Positions 1 to 9,146 of a DNA stretch of 64,000 nucleotides are shown here, in pieces (positions within the stretch are counted from its first letter, which is position 1; every line of letters starts with the position of its first letter). The DNA is taken from assembly GCF_025725645.1 (NCBI RefSeq), contig NZ_CP107007.1, positions 2,666,001-2,730,000 on the forward strand, read 5' to 3'. This DNA is from Halomonas sp. GD1P12 (lineage in GTDB: Bacteria > Pseudomonadota > Gammaproteobacteria > Pseudomonadales > Halomonadaceae). The notes beneath the pieces are model-generated. The model saw only the letters and a program-made list of their open reading frames with translations, searched no databases and had not been told where the DNA came from. Position numbers and translations under genes: made by a program.

Positions 1-935
1 AGCTTGCTCATCGGGTCGAGAATGGCGTGGCGATCAGTCAGGCGTACCAGCAGGTAGTCCTCGCGGCGCTCAGACGCCTCGTTTTGTGCCTGCGCCAGCA
101 GGCTTTCCAGCTCGCCTTCGAGCACGCGCACCTCGCGTTTGGGGGTGAGCGTGCGCCACTCGAACGCGAGCTGGCCGTCCGTATCGATATCGACCAGCGT
201 CACGCCCTTTCGCTGGCGCGCTTCGGAAAAGCTGTATTTTAGTAGCGAGCCGCTGTAGCGGATGTGCTCGCCGCCGCGATACTGCGGCCCGTGCAGGTGG
301 CCAAGGGCCACGTAGTCGAAACGCTGCATCGGCTCCCAGGCCACGCTCTCCGCCCCACCGAGATTGAGCGGGCGCTCGGAGTCCGAGGCGGCACCACCGT
401 CGACGAAGCAATGGCTCATCAACAGCGCCGGGCGGCCTGGTTGGCGAACGGCCTCGATACGTTCGAGCAAAAAGCGGTGGGCGCTGTCGAAATCGCGTAC
501 CTCGCACTTGAAGGCGCTGCGCACGTGCTCCGGGTCGGCGTAGGGAATGCCGAAGACATCCACCGTCACGCCGCCGGCCTCGAGAGTGACCGGCGCGTCG
601 GCCCGGTCGAGCTCGGAGAGAATATGAAGCCCGGCCTTCTTGAGGTGGCGGGCACCAAAGCGCAGCCGCTCGGCGCTGTCGTGGTTGCCGGAGATCATCA
701 CGACCGGCAGGCCGCGCTTATCGCAGAGCTCATAAAGCACGTCGTCGAGCAGCGTCACGGCGCCGGCGGGGGGAATGGCGCGATCGAAAATGTCGCCGGC
801 GACCAGCACCGCATCGACGGCGTCACGATCGACGATCTCGATGAGCTGGTCGAGTACAAAGCGCTGGTCATCGAGCAGCGATACGTTGTGAAAAAGCCGC
901 CCCAGGTGCCAGTCGGCCGTGTGCAGTAGTCGCAT
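1..935 (-). CDS. sbcD: Exonuclease SbcD, partial (C-terminus beyond left edge)
   Basis: Nuclease subunit of the SbcCD complex, which cleaves DNA hairpins and processes double-strand ends together with the SbcC ATPase. Reading leftwards from ATG 935 the protein begins MRLLHTADWHLGRLFHN. The calcineurin-like metallophosphoesterase motifs follow in order: DxH (ADWHLG), GDIFDR, GNHD (SGNHDSAERL), then a later H region ending in GHLHGPQYR. The frame stays open to position 1, so the last part of the protein and its stop are outside the window; sbcC would be expected further left. The 81-bp gap to nadE suggests separate expression. The family call is secure from the N-terminal motifs. Confidence 0.93.
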   Translation of the reverse strand, partial: MRLLHTADWHLGRLFHNVSLLDDQRFVLDQLIEIVDRDAVDAVLVAGDIFDRAIPPAGAVTLLDDVLYELCDKRGLPVVMISGNHDSAERLRFGARHLKKAGLHILSELDRADAPVTLEAGGVTVDVFGIPYADPEHVRSAFKCEVRDFDSAHRFLLERIEAVRQPGRPALLMSHCFVDGGAASDSERPLNLGGAESVAWEPMQRFDYVALGHLHGPQYRGGEHIRYSGSLLKYSFSEARQRKGVTLVDIDTDGQLAFEWRTLTPKREVRVLEGELESLLAQAQNEASERREDYLLVRLTDRHAILDPMSK

Positions 936-1016
936 GGCATCGCCTTAATGAGAGTGCCCGCATCTTATCATCGACCTTCACCCCGGGGCACTGGCACTGC
1001 GACGCCTCTGAACGCT

Positions 1017-1841
1017 TCAGGGCGCGATGGGCAGGTCGCGTTTATGCTGGGTACGCTCGAAGGTCTGCACGATGGTCCTGCGCGCCACGTCGTCGACCTC
1101 CTCGCCGGTCAGAAAGGCATCGATCTCGGCGTAGGTCACGCCCAGGGCGTCCTCGTCGGCAAGCTGCGGCTTGAGGGTTTCGAGATCCGCGGTGGGCGCT
1201 TTTTTCACCAGTGACGCCGGCGCGCCGAGCTCGGCGCCCAAGCGGCGCACCTGGTCCTTGGTGAGCCCGGCGAGTGGCACCACGTCGCAGGCGCCGTCGC
1301 CAAACTTGGTGAAAAAGCCCATCAGCGCCTCGGCGGCGTGGTCGGTGCCGACCACCAGCCCCGCGTGGGCGCCGGCCACCGCGTACTGCGCCACCATGCG
1401 CTGGCGCGCCTTGATGTTACCCAGCACGAAATCGCGCTGGTGCTCGTCGCGAAACACAAGGCCGCCCTCCTCGAGCGCCTTGAGGGCGGCGTCGCTGGCG
1501 GGCTTGACGTTCACCGTGAGCAGATGATCGGCCCGGATGAAGTCGAGCGCCTGCTGGGCGTCGTTTTCATCGGCCTGCACGGCGTAGGGCAGGCGCATGG
1601 CGTAGAACTCGGCCTTGCGGCCCTCGGCGCGGGCTCGCTCTACCGCGAGCTGGCAAAGGCGCCCGGTCACGGTGGAGTCGACGCCGCCGCTGATGCCGAG
1701 CACCAGCGCACGCAGGCCGGTGCCCTTGAGGCGCTGATAAAGAAACGCCACGCGCCGCTCGATCTCCTCTTTCACATCGATCGACGCCTTGACGCCAAGG
1801 GCCTGGCGGATACGGGTTTGCGAGTCGCCTTGCGAGTCCAT
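1017..1841 (-). CDS. nadE: NH3-dependent NAD+ synthetase
   Basis: Catalyses the last step of NAD+ synthesis: ATP-dependent amidation of deamido-NAD+ using ammonia. The 274-residue length fits the short, glutaminase-free bacterial form. The PP-loop SGGVDST (residues 51-57) binds ATP pyrophosphate, and [20 protein letters not shown] is the conserved adenylation/Mg region. The start has a good ribosome-binding site (AGGAG, six bases before ATG). It reads in the same direction as sbcD and is downstream of the DASS symporter gene, but an inverted repeat at 1963-1989 separates it from the latter, so it is probably its own transcript. Confidence 0.95.
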   Translation of the reverse strand: MDSQGDSQTRIRQALGVKASIDVKEEIERRVAFLYQRLKGTGLRALVLGISGGVDSTVTGRLCQLAVERARAEGRKAEFYAMRLPYAVQADENDAQQALDFIRADHLLTVNVKPASDAALKALEEGGLVFRDEHQRDFVLGNIKARQRMVAQYAVAGAHAGLVVGTDHAAEALMGFFTKFGDGACDVVPLAGLTKDQVRRLGAELGAPASLVKKAPTADLETLKPQLADEDALGVTYAEIDAFLTGEEVDDVARRTIVQTFERTQHKRDLPIAP

Positions 1842-1962
1842 GCGGTTCTCCTTTTCAAGATTCGTGGCGCCAGGAGTTTGTGCGTGAGAAATTTCTGGCG
1901 CTAAAGCTCATTGCCGTGAGCGTTTCATCCAGCGTAGCGAGGCGGCGCTCATCTGCCAACGA

Positions 1963-1989
1963 AAAGCCCCCGCATCGAACGGGGGCTTT
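1963..1989 (-). terminator. Hairpin terminator downstream of the DASS symporter gene
   Basis: A ten-base stem (AAAGCCCCCG and its complement) with a seven-base loop. On the minus strand it is followed by a short T run. It lies 27 bases after the stop of the symporter gene ending at 2016 and upstream of nadE. Confidence 0.75.
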
Positions 1990-2015
1990 GGGCCTGGTGA
2001 CTAAACGCGAGCGGC

Positions 2016-3683
2016 TTAGTTGCGAAACGCGTCCGGATAGACCGTCAGATCCACGCTCCAAAGTGCCGGGAGCAGGAAGTAGGTCGCGGCCACGATCAGA
2101 ATCAGCGCGATGATGTTGAGCCAGAAGCCGTTGCGCACCATTTCGGCGATGGTGATCTTGCCGGTGGCGAAGATGATCGCGTTGGGCGGCGTGCCCACCG
2201 GCAGCATGAAGGCACAGTTGGCCGCCATGGCCGCCGGCACCATCAGCACGAACGGGTGCACGTTCAGCGCCAGCGCCAAAGACGCCAGTACCGGCAGGAT
2301 CATGGTCGCGGTCGCGGTGTTGGAGGTGATCTCGGTGAGATAGAGCACCATGGCCGCGGAGAGCAGAATCACCATCAGGAAGTTGACGCCTTCCAGCACG
2401 CTCATTTGATCGCCCATCCAGGCGGCCAGGCCTGACGAGTTGAAGCCGGCGGCGATCGCCAGACCGCCCCCGAAGAGCAGCAAAATACCCCAGGGCACGT
2501 CACGGGCGATTTCCCAGTCCAGCAGGCAGCCGCCCTTGGTGCGAGAGGGAATCAAAAACAGAGCCACCGCCGCGGTGATCGCGATCATGGTGTCGTTGAT
2601 GCCGGGGATATTGATGATCTGGCCCTGCCATAAAAACGAGCGGGTGATCCAGAAAAACGCCGCCAACAGGAACACGGCCAGCACCGCTTTCTCCTCGAAG
2701 CTGGTGCGCCCAAGCGCCTCCATCTCCTTTTTGATCAACTCCTTGCCGCCGGGCAGATGGCCCAGGTTCATCGGGTAGATAAAGCGCGTGAGCATGAGCC
2801 AGCCGATGAACAGCAGTAATACCACGACCGGGAAGGCGAACATCAGCCAGCTGGCGAACGAGATTTCATAGCCGAACAGCTCGCTGACTACGGCGGCCAG
2901 AATGATGTTGGGGGGCGTGCCGATCAGCGTGCCGAGACCACCGATGGTACCGCCGTAGCCGACACCGAAAATCAACGCCTTGCTGAACTTGTCGATTTCA
3001 CCGCTGTGGTCGCCGTCGCTCTTGGCAAGCTCCTGGGTGACCTGATAGACGATCGCGGTGGCGATCGGCAGCATCATCATCACCGAGGCGGTGTTGGACA
3101 CCCACATCGAAAGAAAGCCCGTGGCGGCCATGAAGCCGAACACGATGCTGTTGATACTGGTGCCGAGCACGGAAATGATGGTCAGCGCGATACGCTTGTG
3201 CAGATCCCATTTCTCCATTGCCAGCGCGATCAAAAAACCGCCCAAAAACAGAAAGACGATCGGATTACCGTAAGCGGCGGTGACAGCACTGCCCTCGAGC
3301 GCTCCGGTAATGGGCAGCAGTATGATCGGTAGCAGTGAGGTCGCCGGAATCGGAATGGCCTCGGTGATCCACCAGATGGCGACCCAAAGCGTGGTCGCCA
3401 GCACCATGCGGCCTTCGAAGCTCAAATCCGCCGGCTCGAAGAACATCACCGTCAGCGCGAACATCAGCGGCCCGAGCACGAGCCCGATGGACTGCGCACG
3501 ATTGTACGCCGGCGGGCGCGGCGAGGGGGTGTTATCGGGAGGCGTCGGCGTACCTGAACCGCCCTGCGCACCGGTAGCGCCAGGGGCACCGGAGGTCGGC
3601 AGTGCGCACAGAAGAAGGTGTTTGGCCTGATAATGATAGTGCCAAAGCTGGTCCCAGACCGATAGGGTGGCCGTTTTGAACAT
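2016..3683 (-). CDS. DASS/SLC13-family sodium:anion symporter
   Basis: Predicted inner-membrane Na+-coupled importer of dicarboxylates or related anions such as sulfate; the substrate cannot be read from sequence. The 555-residue protein has about eleven hydrophobic segments and the two family repeats: GTLIGTPPNIILA in the first half and SNTATATMILPV plus PVGTPPNAIIFATG in the second. The paired SNT and TPPN motifs form the Na+ and anion sites in characterised SLC13 proteins. The N-terminal 60 residues are unusual: a hydrophilic stretch rich in Gly, Pro, Ser and Thr (about residues 30-60) before the first membrane helix. No strong ribosome-binding site is visible at 3683, so a later start is possible. 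It is followed by a hairpin terminator. Confidence 0.88.
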   Translation of the reverse strand: MFKTATLSVWDQLWHYHYQAKHLLLCALPTSGAPGATGAQGGSGTPTPPDNTPSPRPPAYNRAQSIGLVLGPLMFALTVMFFEPADLSFEGRMVLATTLWVAIWWITEAIPIPATSLLPIILLPITGALEGSAVTAAYGNPIVFLFLGGFLIALAMEKWDLHKRIALTIISVLGTSINSIVFGFMAATGFLSMWVSNTASVMMMLPIATAIVYQVTQELAKSDGDHSGEIDKFSKALIFGVGYGGTIGGLGTLIGTPPNIILAAVVSELFGYEISFASWLMFAFPVVVLLLFIGWLMLTRFIYPMNLGHLPGGKELIKKEMEALGRTSFEEKAVLAVFLLAAFFWITRSFLWQGQIINIPGINDTMIAITAAVALFLIPSRTKGGCLLDWEIARDVPWGILLLFGGGLAIAAGFNSSGLAAWMGDQMSVLEGVNFLMVILLSAAMVLYLTEITSNTATATMILPVLASLALALNVHPFVLMVPAAMAANCAFMLPVGTPPNAIIFATGKITIAEMVRNGFWLNIIALILIVAATYFLLPALWSVDLTVYPDAFRN

Positions 3684-4136
3684 GGGGCAGTACCGCTTGG
3701 TATTGAGTGAGCAGTAAAGACGCTTCGCGACAGCGCCTTGAGATGGCTAAAACAGCGTCGCCGATTTTAGAGGGCCCTTTATTCCCTGCAAGCGGCTATT
3801 AGTCCAGTGAATTAGCCCCGATTACTACCAAAGTCTAACAACTTTAGTTGAATAAACCGCCCTTACCGTTTACATGCATGGTTTCTTATAGAATATCGAT
3901 GCATCGGCCTCCCCGAGGACATCGCCTTTGAGATTAACCGGTTAGCAAACGAACGTTTCCTGTGTGCCGTTTTGATGACCTTCAGGTTAACTTTTTGTAC
4001 AACTTTCATGAACGTCGCACCCGGTACATGGTCTATACTTTCGCCATGACCCAGAGAATGTCTGTACAAGCATCGGGCTGGTCACGAAACACGTACGAGG
4101 GGATTTACTCAAATCGTTTACGCTCAAGGAGTTAAG
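3684..4136. other. Intergenic region upstream of the symporter and the 59-aa protein
   Basis: About 450 bases without a convincing gene. The region is more AT-rich than its neighbours and must contain the divergent promoters for the symporter (leftward) and the small membrane protein (rightward). A TATACT hexamer at 4034-4039 could be a -10 element for the latter, but no good -35 was found. Short open frames on the minus strand here lack ribosome-binding sites. Confidence 0.5.
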
Positions 4137-4316
4137 ATGATACGCCAACATCTTTTCAATGGGGCTCAACCAGGAAGCCCAGAGCATCTGGAAAAATATC
4201 TAAGCGAACAGAAGCTTAGGAGAGAAAAGGAGAGTAACGCGGAGTTTTTATGGTTGACCGCCGCCGCCTTTCTCGCCGGAAGCCTTGCAACGCTCGCTTT
4301 CGTAGTACCGCTTTAA
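4137..4316 (+). CDS. Small single-pass membrane protein (59 aa), unknown
   Basis: An ATG at 4137 preceded by AAGGA with a six-base spacer opens a 59-codon frame starting MIRQHLFNGAQPGSPEHLEK. The first 36 residues are charged and hydrophilic (…EQKLRREKESNAEF). Residues 38-59 form one hydrophobic segment, LWLTAAAFLAGSLATLAFVV, running to the C-terminus. That makes it a likely tail-anchored or single-pass inner-membrane protein. A rho-independent terminator starts 21 bases after the stop, which supports a real transcription unit. No family is recognised. Confidence 0.62.
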   Translation: MIRQHLFNGAQPGSPEHLEKYLSEQKLRREKESNAEFLWLTAAAFLAGSLATLAFVVPL

Positions 4317-4336
4317 GACCCCGTATTCACAGCGAA

Positions 4337-4365
4337 AACCCTGCCACCGTCGGCGGGGTTTTTTT
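4337..4365 (+). terminator. Rho-independent terminator after the 59-aa gene
   Basis: Stem AACCCTGCC (4337-4345) pairs with GGCGGGGTT (4352-4360), including one G-U pair. The loop is six bases and a run of T follows. Confidence 0.8.
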
Positions 4366-4499
4366 ATACGCATCAATTTTTTCGATAGGGCCAAAATTGG
4401 TGATTGCTTCTGCTGATGAGGTGTATTACTGTGAGTTGGTACAAGACGCGTATAAATAAATACTTTATTCAAGTATCAGCATTCACAAGGAGTGGTGGC

Positions 4500-4817
4500 A
4501 TGCACAGATTACAACTGGAAAACATCTCGGAAGCCGGCCTTCAGCTGGCGATCAAGGAAATCCGCAGCGAAATGTTCGACACGCCGCATACGGACTTCAC
4601 CATCGCCAAAATGTTGAGCCATTGCGGCCATTTTACGACCGCTGAGCTTTATCTCGATGAGATGCTGTTGAAGTGGGGCTCTTCGCCGGACGTGGTCGAG
4701 CTGATCAACAAGGGCTACGCCATGGTCGATGCCATGAGTGCGACCGCCAAGTCCAGGACCGTTAGCCCGGTCGCTGCACATAAAGCTGGCGTCGAGACTG
4801 AAGCCGCCGTGGCGTGA
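4500..4817 (+). CDS. Hypothetical protein, 105 aa
   Basis: Soluble small protein of unknown function beginning MHRLQLENISEAGLQLAIKE. The ATG at 4500 has a strong ribosome-binding site (AAGGAG, seven-base spacer), so it is preferred to an in-frame upstream start at 4404 that lacks one. The sequence looks mostly helical (IAKMLSHCGHFTTAELYLDEM). The tail from about residue 80 is rich in Ala, Thr, Val and Ser and likely disordered. A strong terminator follows at 4841. The 59-aa gene upstream has its own terminator, so the two are separate units. Confidence 0.7.
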   Translation: MHRLQLENISEAGLQLAIKEIRSEMFDTPHTDFTIAKMLSHCGHFTTAELYLDEMLLKWGSSPDVVELINKGYAMVDAMSATAKSRTVSPVAAHKAGVETEAAVA

Positions 4818-4840
4818 TGATTTAACGGCCAAGCTTAATA

Positions 4841-4880
4841 AAAACGGCTTGCTTTCCGGATGAAAGCAAGCCGTTTTTTT
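4841..4880 (+). terminator. Strong rho-independent terminator
   Basis: A perfect 15-base stem (4841-4855 with 4863-4877), a seven-base loop and a run of seven T. It closes the 105-aa gene and insulates it from sstT. Confidence 0.92.
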
Positions 4881-5033
4881 GTGTCCGCTCATTAACAACG
4901 CCGGCGTTGCTATGGGTCTGACGTTTTTTTCTCGCAACGCCCCTGCCCTGTACCTTCACTGCTAGAATACCCGCCTTTCGCGAGCGTCGAACAGCGCGTC
5001 GACGCCTTGTCCTGACTGACCAAGAGCTTTGCA

Positions 5034-6254
5034 ATGATTGCGACTGCCCAAGCGGCGTTTCGGCCTCTATTACGGCTGGGCCTGATTTCTCAAATTCTCA
5101 TCGGTATCACCGCCGGCGTTGCGCTGGCGCTACTTTCGCCGGCGGTGGCCACCCGCGTGGCGCTGCTTGGTCAGCTATTCATCAGCGCGCTGCAAGCGGT
5201 CGCACCCATTCTGGTGTTCGTACTGGTAATGGCGGCGATCGCGGCTCACCAGAAGGGCCGGCCCACTCAGATTCGCTCGGTGCTGGTGCTTTATGTCATC
5301 GGCACGCTGATTGCGGCGTTGATCGCCGTGAGCGCGAGTTTCCTGCTGCCCACCGAGCTTGCGCTGGACGCGCCCCAAGCCGACGGCAACCCGCCGGGCG
5401 ACATCGTTGGCGTACTGCGGGATCTGCTGCTCAATGCCATTTCCAACCCGGTCAGCGCGCTGATGGAGGCCAACTTCGTGGCCATTCTGGTCTGGGCGGT
5501 GGGTTTGGGGCTGGCACTGCGCCAGGCAAGCGACACGACTCGCCAGGCGCTTTCGGATCTGTCCGGGGCGGTCACCCGGCTCGTTACGCTGGTGATTCGC
5601 TTGGCGCCGCTGGGCATCTTCGGCCTGGTGGCGGGCACGCTGGCGGAGTCCGGCGCCTCGGCGCTGCTCAGGTACGCCCAGCTTTTAGGTATCATCGTGG
5701 GCTGCATGGGCGTCGTCGCGCTCATCACCAACCCGCTGCTGGTCTACGTCGTGACACGGCGAAACCCCTACCCGCTGGTCTGGACCTGCCTGCGAGAGAG
5801 CGCCATTACCGCCTTTTTCACCCGCAGCTCCGCGGCCAATATTCCGGTGAATCTGGAGCTTTGCCGCAAACTCGAGCTCGACGCCGATACCTACTCGATC
5901 TCGATACCGCTGGGCGCGACCATCAACATGTGCGGCGCGGCGATCACCATCACCGTGATCACGCTGGCCATGACCCACACTCTTGGCATCAGCGTCGATT
6001 TTCCGACCGCGCTGCTGCTGTGTGTGGTCTCGGCGCTGGCCGCCTGTGGGGTCTCGGGTGTGGCCGGGGGCTCCTTGATGCTGATTCCCATGGCGGCCAG
6101 CCTGTTCGGCATCTCGACGGAAGTGGCGATGCAGGCCGTGGCGATCGGTTTCGTGATCAGCGTGGTGCAGGACGCCACCGAGACCGCGCTGAACTCCTCG
6201 ACCGACGTGCTCTTTACCGCCGCTGCCTGTCGCGCGAAAAAAGCAGACGCCTGA
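5034..6254 (+). CDS. sstT: Serine/threonine:Na+ symporter SstT
   Basis: Inner-membrane Na+-coupled importer of serine and threonine, DAACS (glutamate transporter) family. The 406-residue length is the usual SstT length. Features seen: N-terminal [20 protein letters not shown], the conserved [20 protein letters not shown] stretch (substrate hairpin region), [20 protein letters not shown] in the seventh helix, and [20 protein letters not shown] near the end. All match SstT rather than the GltP/DctA branches. It is monocistronic, with a terminator at 6306. The following XRE-cupin gene is read in the same direction but has its own leader. Confidence 0.93.
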   Translation: MIATAQAAFRPLLRLGLISQILIGITAGVALALLSPAVATRVALLGQLFISALQAVAPILVFVLVMAAIAAHQKGRPTQIRSVLVLYVIGTLIAALIAVSASFLLPTELALDAPQADGNPPGDIVGVLRDLLLNAISNPVSALMEANFVAILVWAVGLGLALRQASDTTRQALSDLSGAVTRLVTLVIRLAPLGIFGLVAGTLAESGASALLRYAQLLGIIVGCMGVVALITNPLLVYVVTRRNPYPLVWTCLRESAITAFFTRSSAANIPVNLELCRKLELDADTYSISIPLGATINMCGAAITITVITLAMTHTLGISVDFPTALLLCVVSALAACGVSGVAGGSLMLIPMAASLFGISTEVAMQAVAIGFVISVVQDATETALNSSTDVLFTAAACRAKKADA

Positions 6255-6305
6255 TTTTTCAGCCCACGCCTTCTCTTTATCTCCCCTCTCATCGTTTTAT
6301 TCACC

Positions 6306-6336
6306 ACGCCGGGTTGACGACCCGGCGTTCTTTTTA
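6306..6336 (+). terminator. Rho-independent terminator after sstT
   Basis: Nine-base perfect stem ACGCCGGGT/ACCCGGCGT with a five-base loop and a T-rich tail. Confidence 0.88.
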
Positions 6337-6416
6337 TAAAACGTTTCTTATATAAAGCGTTCTCTAAAAAGAACACCTTAAAAATAGCACCTCGCTGGAT
6401 AAGCGAACGGTCCATC

Positions 6417-6929
6417 ATGAAAGAAGAGACGCTACGCACGCTGGGCGCGCACCTTCAGCGTTTGCGCCTGGCGCGCGGGCTGTCGCTGAGCCAGCTGGCA
6501 AGCGCGGCGGGCATGGCCAAATCCAACCTGAGCCGGCTCGAGCAAGGTAGCGGCAACCCGACGCTGGATACGATCTGGCGCCTGGCGGTGCAGCTCGGGG
6601 TGCCCTTTGGGGCGCTGATTGCGCCGGTCGACGAGGCGCTTTGCGACGACGATGTAAAGCTCACCCTGATCGAGCAGGGCCAAGGGGAGCCCCAGGTCGA
6701 CGCTTACTGGATGGGGTTCGCACCCAATACCGAGCGCCAGGCCGAAGGGCACACTCCAGGCACCGTCGAGACGCTGTTCGTCATTAGCGGACGCATCGAG
6801 GCGGGTGAACTCGGCGCGCTGCGATGGCTGGCTCCCGGTGACAGTGCCCAATTCAACGCCGACCGACCGCACCTTTATCGCACCGGTCTTGATCGCGCCA
6901 CGCTGCTGGTGACCATTACTTACCACTAG
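6417..6929 (+). CDS. XRE-family regulator with C-terminal cupin domain
   Basis: A 170-residue transcription regulator. Residues 8-62 are a lambda-repressor-like helix-turn-helix (LGAHLQRLRLARGLSLSQLA…AKSNLSRLEQGSGNPTLDTI). Residues from about 95 to the end form a small cupin (TPGTVETLFVISGRIEAGEL…LAPGDSAQFNADRPHLYRT), which in this family senses a small ligand. It is followed after 83 bases by the azlC-azlD pair on the same strand. Regulators of this type commonly sit beside AzlCD exporters, so control of those genes in response to an amino acid is the likely role; the ligand is not known. Confidence 0.85.
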   Translation: MKEETLRTLGAHLQRLRLARGLSLSQLASAAGMAKSNLSRLEQGSGNPTLDTIWRLAVQLGVPFGALIAPVDEALCDDDVKLTLIEQGQGEPQVDAYWMGFAPNTERQAEGHTPGTVETLFVISGRIEAGELGALRWLAPGDSAQFNADRPHLYRTGLDRATLLVTITYH

Positions 6930-7012
6930 CTACCTGCATCGATCGCTATCACGTACCACTCGCCATCTCGTGTTACGCACCAACATTGACAGCTCAAAGG
7001 CATCGAGGTCCC

Positions 7013-7747
7013 ATGCGCGCGTCCACCGAATCCAGTGCCGGCCCCCACTTTGTTTGGCACGCCGCCCTTCAGGGCGCACGCGAGGGCATTCCGCTGCTGG
7101 GCGGCTACATACCGGTATCGCTGTCGTTCGGGCTGGTGGCGACTCAGGCCGGCTTTACGACGTTCGAGGCGGCGGCGATTTCGCTTTTGATCTACGCCGG
7201 CGCCTCGCAGTTTCTGTTCGTGGGCATGATCGCCACGGGCGCACCGCTTTGGCTGGTCGTTGCGTTGACCCTTTTAATCAACGCCCGCCACCTGGTATAT
7301 GGCCCCAACCTGGCCGCGCTACTGCCCCGAAGTCGACACTGGCTCTGGCTCATGCACGGGCTGACCGATCAGGTCTTCGCCCTGGCGCTGACGAGACTCC
7401 CAGCGCTCGCCCCCGCGCGGCGCTTCGGCTGGTTTCTGGGCTGTGCGCTGATGGCCTGGGCGGTTTGGGTGATAGGCACCGTGATTGGCGCGGTGGCCGG
7501 CGAGGCGGTGACCGCGTATTGGCCGCTTCTGGGTGAGATCATGCCCTTTGCCCTGCCGGCGCTGTTTCTCGCCATGACCGCGCCGCGTTTTGTCGACCTG
7601 CGCTGGTCGCTGGCGCTCATCGTCACTATCGTTGCCGCGCTGGCTTTGACGCTGACCGGCGCCAGCAACGTTGCGATTCCACTGGGGGCGGCGTGCGGGG
7701 CGCTGTGCTTTTACGCGGTGCGGTTTTCCGCCAGGGGGCGCGCATGA
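7013..7747 (+). CDS. azlC: AzlC-family branched-chain amino acid exporter subunit
   Basis: Large subunit of a two-component inner-membrane exporter (LIV-E family; E. coli YgaZ, B. subtilis AzlC). The ATG at 7013 follows GAGGT and is preferred to an upstream TTG at 6986; this gives 244 residues. Family sequence seen: GAREGIPLLGGYIPVSLSFG, SLLIYAGASQFLFVGMIATG and LTLLINARHLVYGPNLAALL. About seven hydrophobic segments are present. Its stop overlaps the azlD start (ATGA), so the two subunits are translationally coupled. The substrate is inferred from the family (valine, isoleucine, leucine or analogues). Confidence 0.92.
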   Translation: MRASTESSAGPHFVWHAALQGAREGIPLLGGYIPVSLSFGLVATQAGFTTFEAAAISLLIYAGASQFLFVGMIATGAPLWLVVALTLLINARHLVYGPNLAALLPRSRHWLWLMHGLTDQVFALALTRLPALAPARRFGWFLGCALMAWAVWVIGTVIGAVAGEAVTAYWPLLGEIMPFALPALFLAMTAPRFVDLRWSLALIVTIVAALALTLTGASNVAIPLGAACGALCFYAVRFSARGRA

Positions 7748-8088
7748 GTGTCGAGCTCTGGATCGCCGTGGCGATGTCGGCGCTGGGCACGCTGTTGATT
7801 CGCGTGGCGCCGTTTCTCTGGATGCAGCGGCGCCTCGACCAGCGCGATGGCCCGAGCCCGTTGCCGGGGTGGCTGGCCACGCTGGGGCCCTTGATGATCG
7901 CCGCGGTGCTGGGAGTGTCGATCGTGCCGGTCAACCCAGGCACCACCTCCTGGGTCGCGACCGCCCTTGGCCTGCTGACCACTTGTTTGGTGTGGCGACG
8001 TACGCGTTCACTGGGCTGGCCCGTGGCCGCGGGCGTCACGGTGTTTGGCGTCGTAGTGATTTTGGCGGCGCTGGCCCTGCCGGGCTGA
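7744..8088 (+). CDS. azlD: AzlD-family exporter subunit
   Basis: Small membrane partner of AzlC (E. coli YgaH type), 114 residues with four hydrophobic segments. It starts MSVELWIAVAMSALGTLLIR at an ATG sharing bases with the azlC stop. The family motif around RVAPFLWMQRR in the first loop and the ending VVILAALALPG fit AzlD. A frame opening upstream at 7693 lies inside azlC and is not the true start. Confidence 0.9.
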   Translation: MSVELWIAVAMSALGTLLIRVAPFLWMQRRLDQRDGPSPLPGWLATLGPLMIAAVLGVSIVPVNPGTTSWVATALGLLTTCLVWRRTRSLGWPVAAGVTVFGVVVILAALALPG

Positions 8089-8132
8089 TCGTGCTCGGGC
8101 GTTTGTTACCCGTTTTTCATTGGCGCCCACCG

Positions 8133-9146
8133 TCAGGATTGACGCTCTTCCATTTCGGCCAGATACAGCCGGCACTGCTGCCGGCCGTTTTGCTTGGCGC
8201 AGTACATCGCAAGATCGGCGTAGTGAAGCAACGCCTGCTCGTCGGTCGAGTGATCCGGATAGATGCTCACCCCGATACTGGCACTGAAGGTGTGTTCATG
8301 GCCGGCCAGTTGGCAGGGCGTGGCCAATGCGGTCAGGATCTTCGATGCCACGTTTAGCGCGCTCTTTACGCTTTCGATTTCGCTCAATAGCACCACGAAC
8401 TCATCCCCACCCTGGCGGCAGACGGTATCGGTGGTACGGATACAGCCGCTCAGACGCTCAGCCACGATCTGCAGGTAGCGATCGCCCAGGGCGTGCCCGA
8501 ACGTGTCGTTGATGGCCTTGAAATGATCCATGTCGAGGTAGATAAGCGCCATCTTGTGCTGGTGGCGCTTTGCCAGGCCCACCGCCCGCGCCAATCTATC
8601 GGCAAAGAGAAAGCGATTGGGAAGGGAGGTAAGCGGATCGTGCTGCGCCTGATAGGCGAATTGGGCCGAGCGGATATGCGACTGGCAGGCATCATGAAAG
8701 ACGACGACGGCCCCGACGATCATGCCCGAAAGATTGTGAACCGGGACCGCGGAGCTTTCTATCTCGCGCTGGCTGCCGTCCCGGTGGATCAGAACGGCGC
8801 CGAGAACGAAGCCTTGAGCGCGATCCTCGATCATGGCGCGGATCGCTGGATTGACCATCGTTTGATAGGTATGGCTATCGACCATCGACAGGATGTCCTC
8901 GACGGGCTTGCCAGCGGCTTCCACCCTCGACCAGCCAATCAGCGCTTCCGCCACGCGGTTCAGGTAGGTGACCCGGCCGTGCATGTCCGTGGTCAACACC
9001 GCGTCGGTAATGGAGTTCAGCGTAACGTGAGCCCAGCTCTTCTCGGCAACCCAGGCGGCCTCCCCTCCCTGCGAGTCCGCGTCGGGCGCCAGTTTTTTGA
9101 AAGCCTTTGTCTCTCTGGGACGATTATTGCCATCTCCGTATAGCAT
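8133..9146 (-). CDS. PAS-GGDEF diguanylate cyclase
   Basis: Makes cyclic di-GMP from two GTP. The 337-residue protein has a PAS domain at about residues 35-150 (SITDAVLTTDMHGRVTYLNR; GSQREIESSAVPV) that would sense a signal. A GGDEF domain at about 165-330 carries an intact active-site RQGGDEF (244-250) and an inhibitory I-site RTTD (237-240) five residues upstream, so both catalysis and product inhibition are predicted. No EAL domain or membrane segment is seen, so it should be cytosolic. It converges on azlD. A route to the neighbouring cyclic-glucan synthase is possible but not shown. Confidence 0.92.
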   Translation of the reverse strand: MLYGDGNNRPRETKAFKKLAPDADSQGGEAAWVAEKSWAHVTLNSITDAVLTTDMHGRVTYLNRVAEALIGWSRVEAAGKPVEDILSMVDSHTYQTMVNPAIRAMIEDRAQGFVLGAVLIHRDGSQREIESSAVPVHNLSGMIVGAVVVFHDACQSHIRSAQFAYQAQHDPLTSLPNRFLFADRLARAVGLAKRHQHKMALIYLDMDHFKAINDTFGHALGDRYLQIVAERLSGCIRTTDTVCRQGGDEFVVLLSEIESVKSALNVASKILTALATPCQLAGHEHTFSASIGVSIYPDHSTDEQALLHYADLAMYCAKQNGRQQCRLYLAEMEERQS

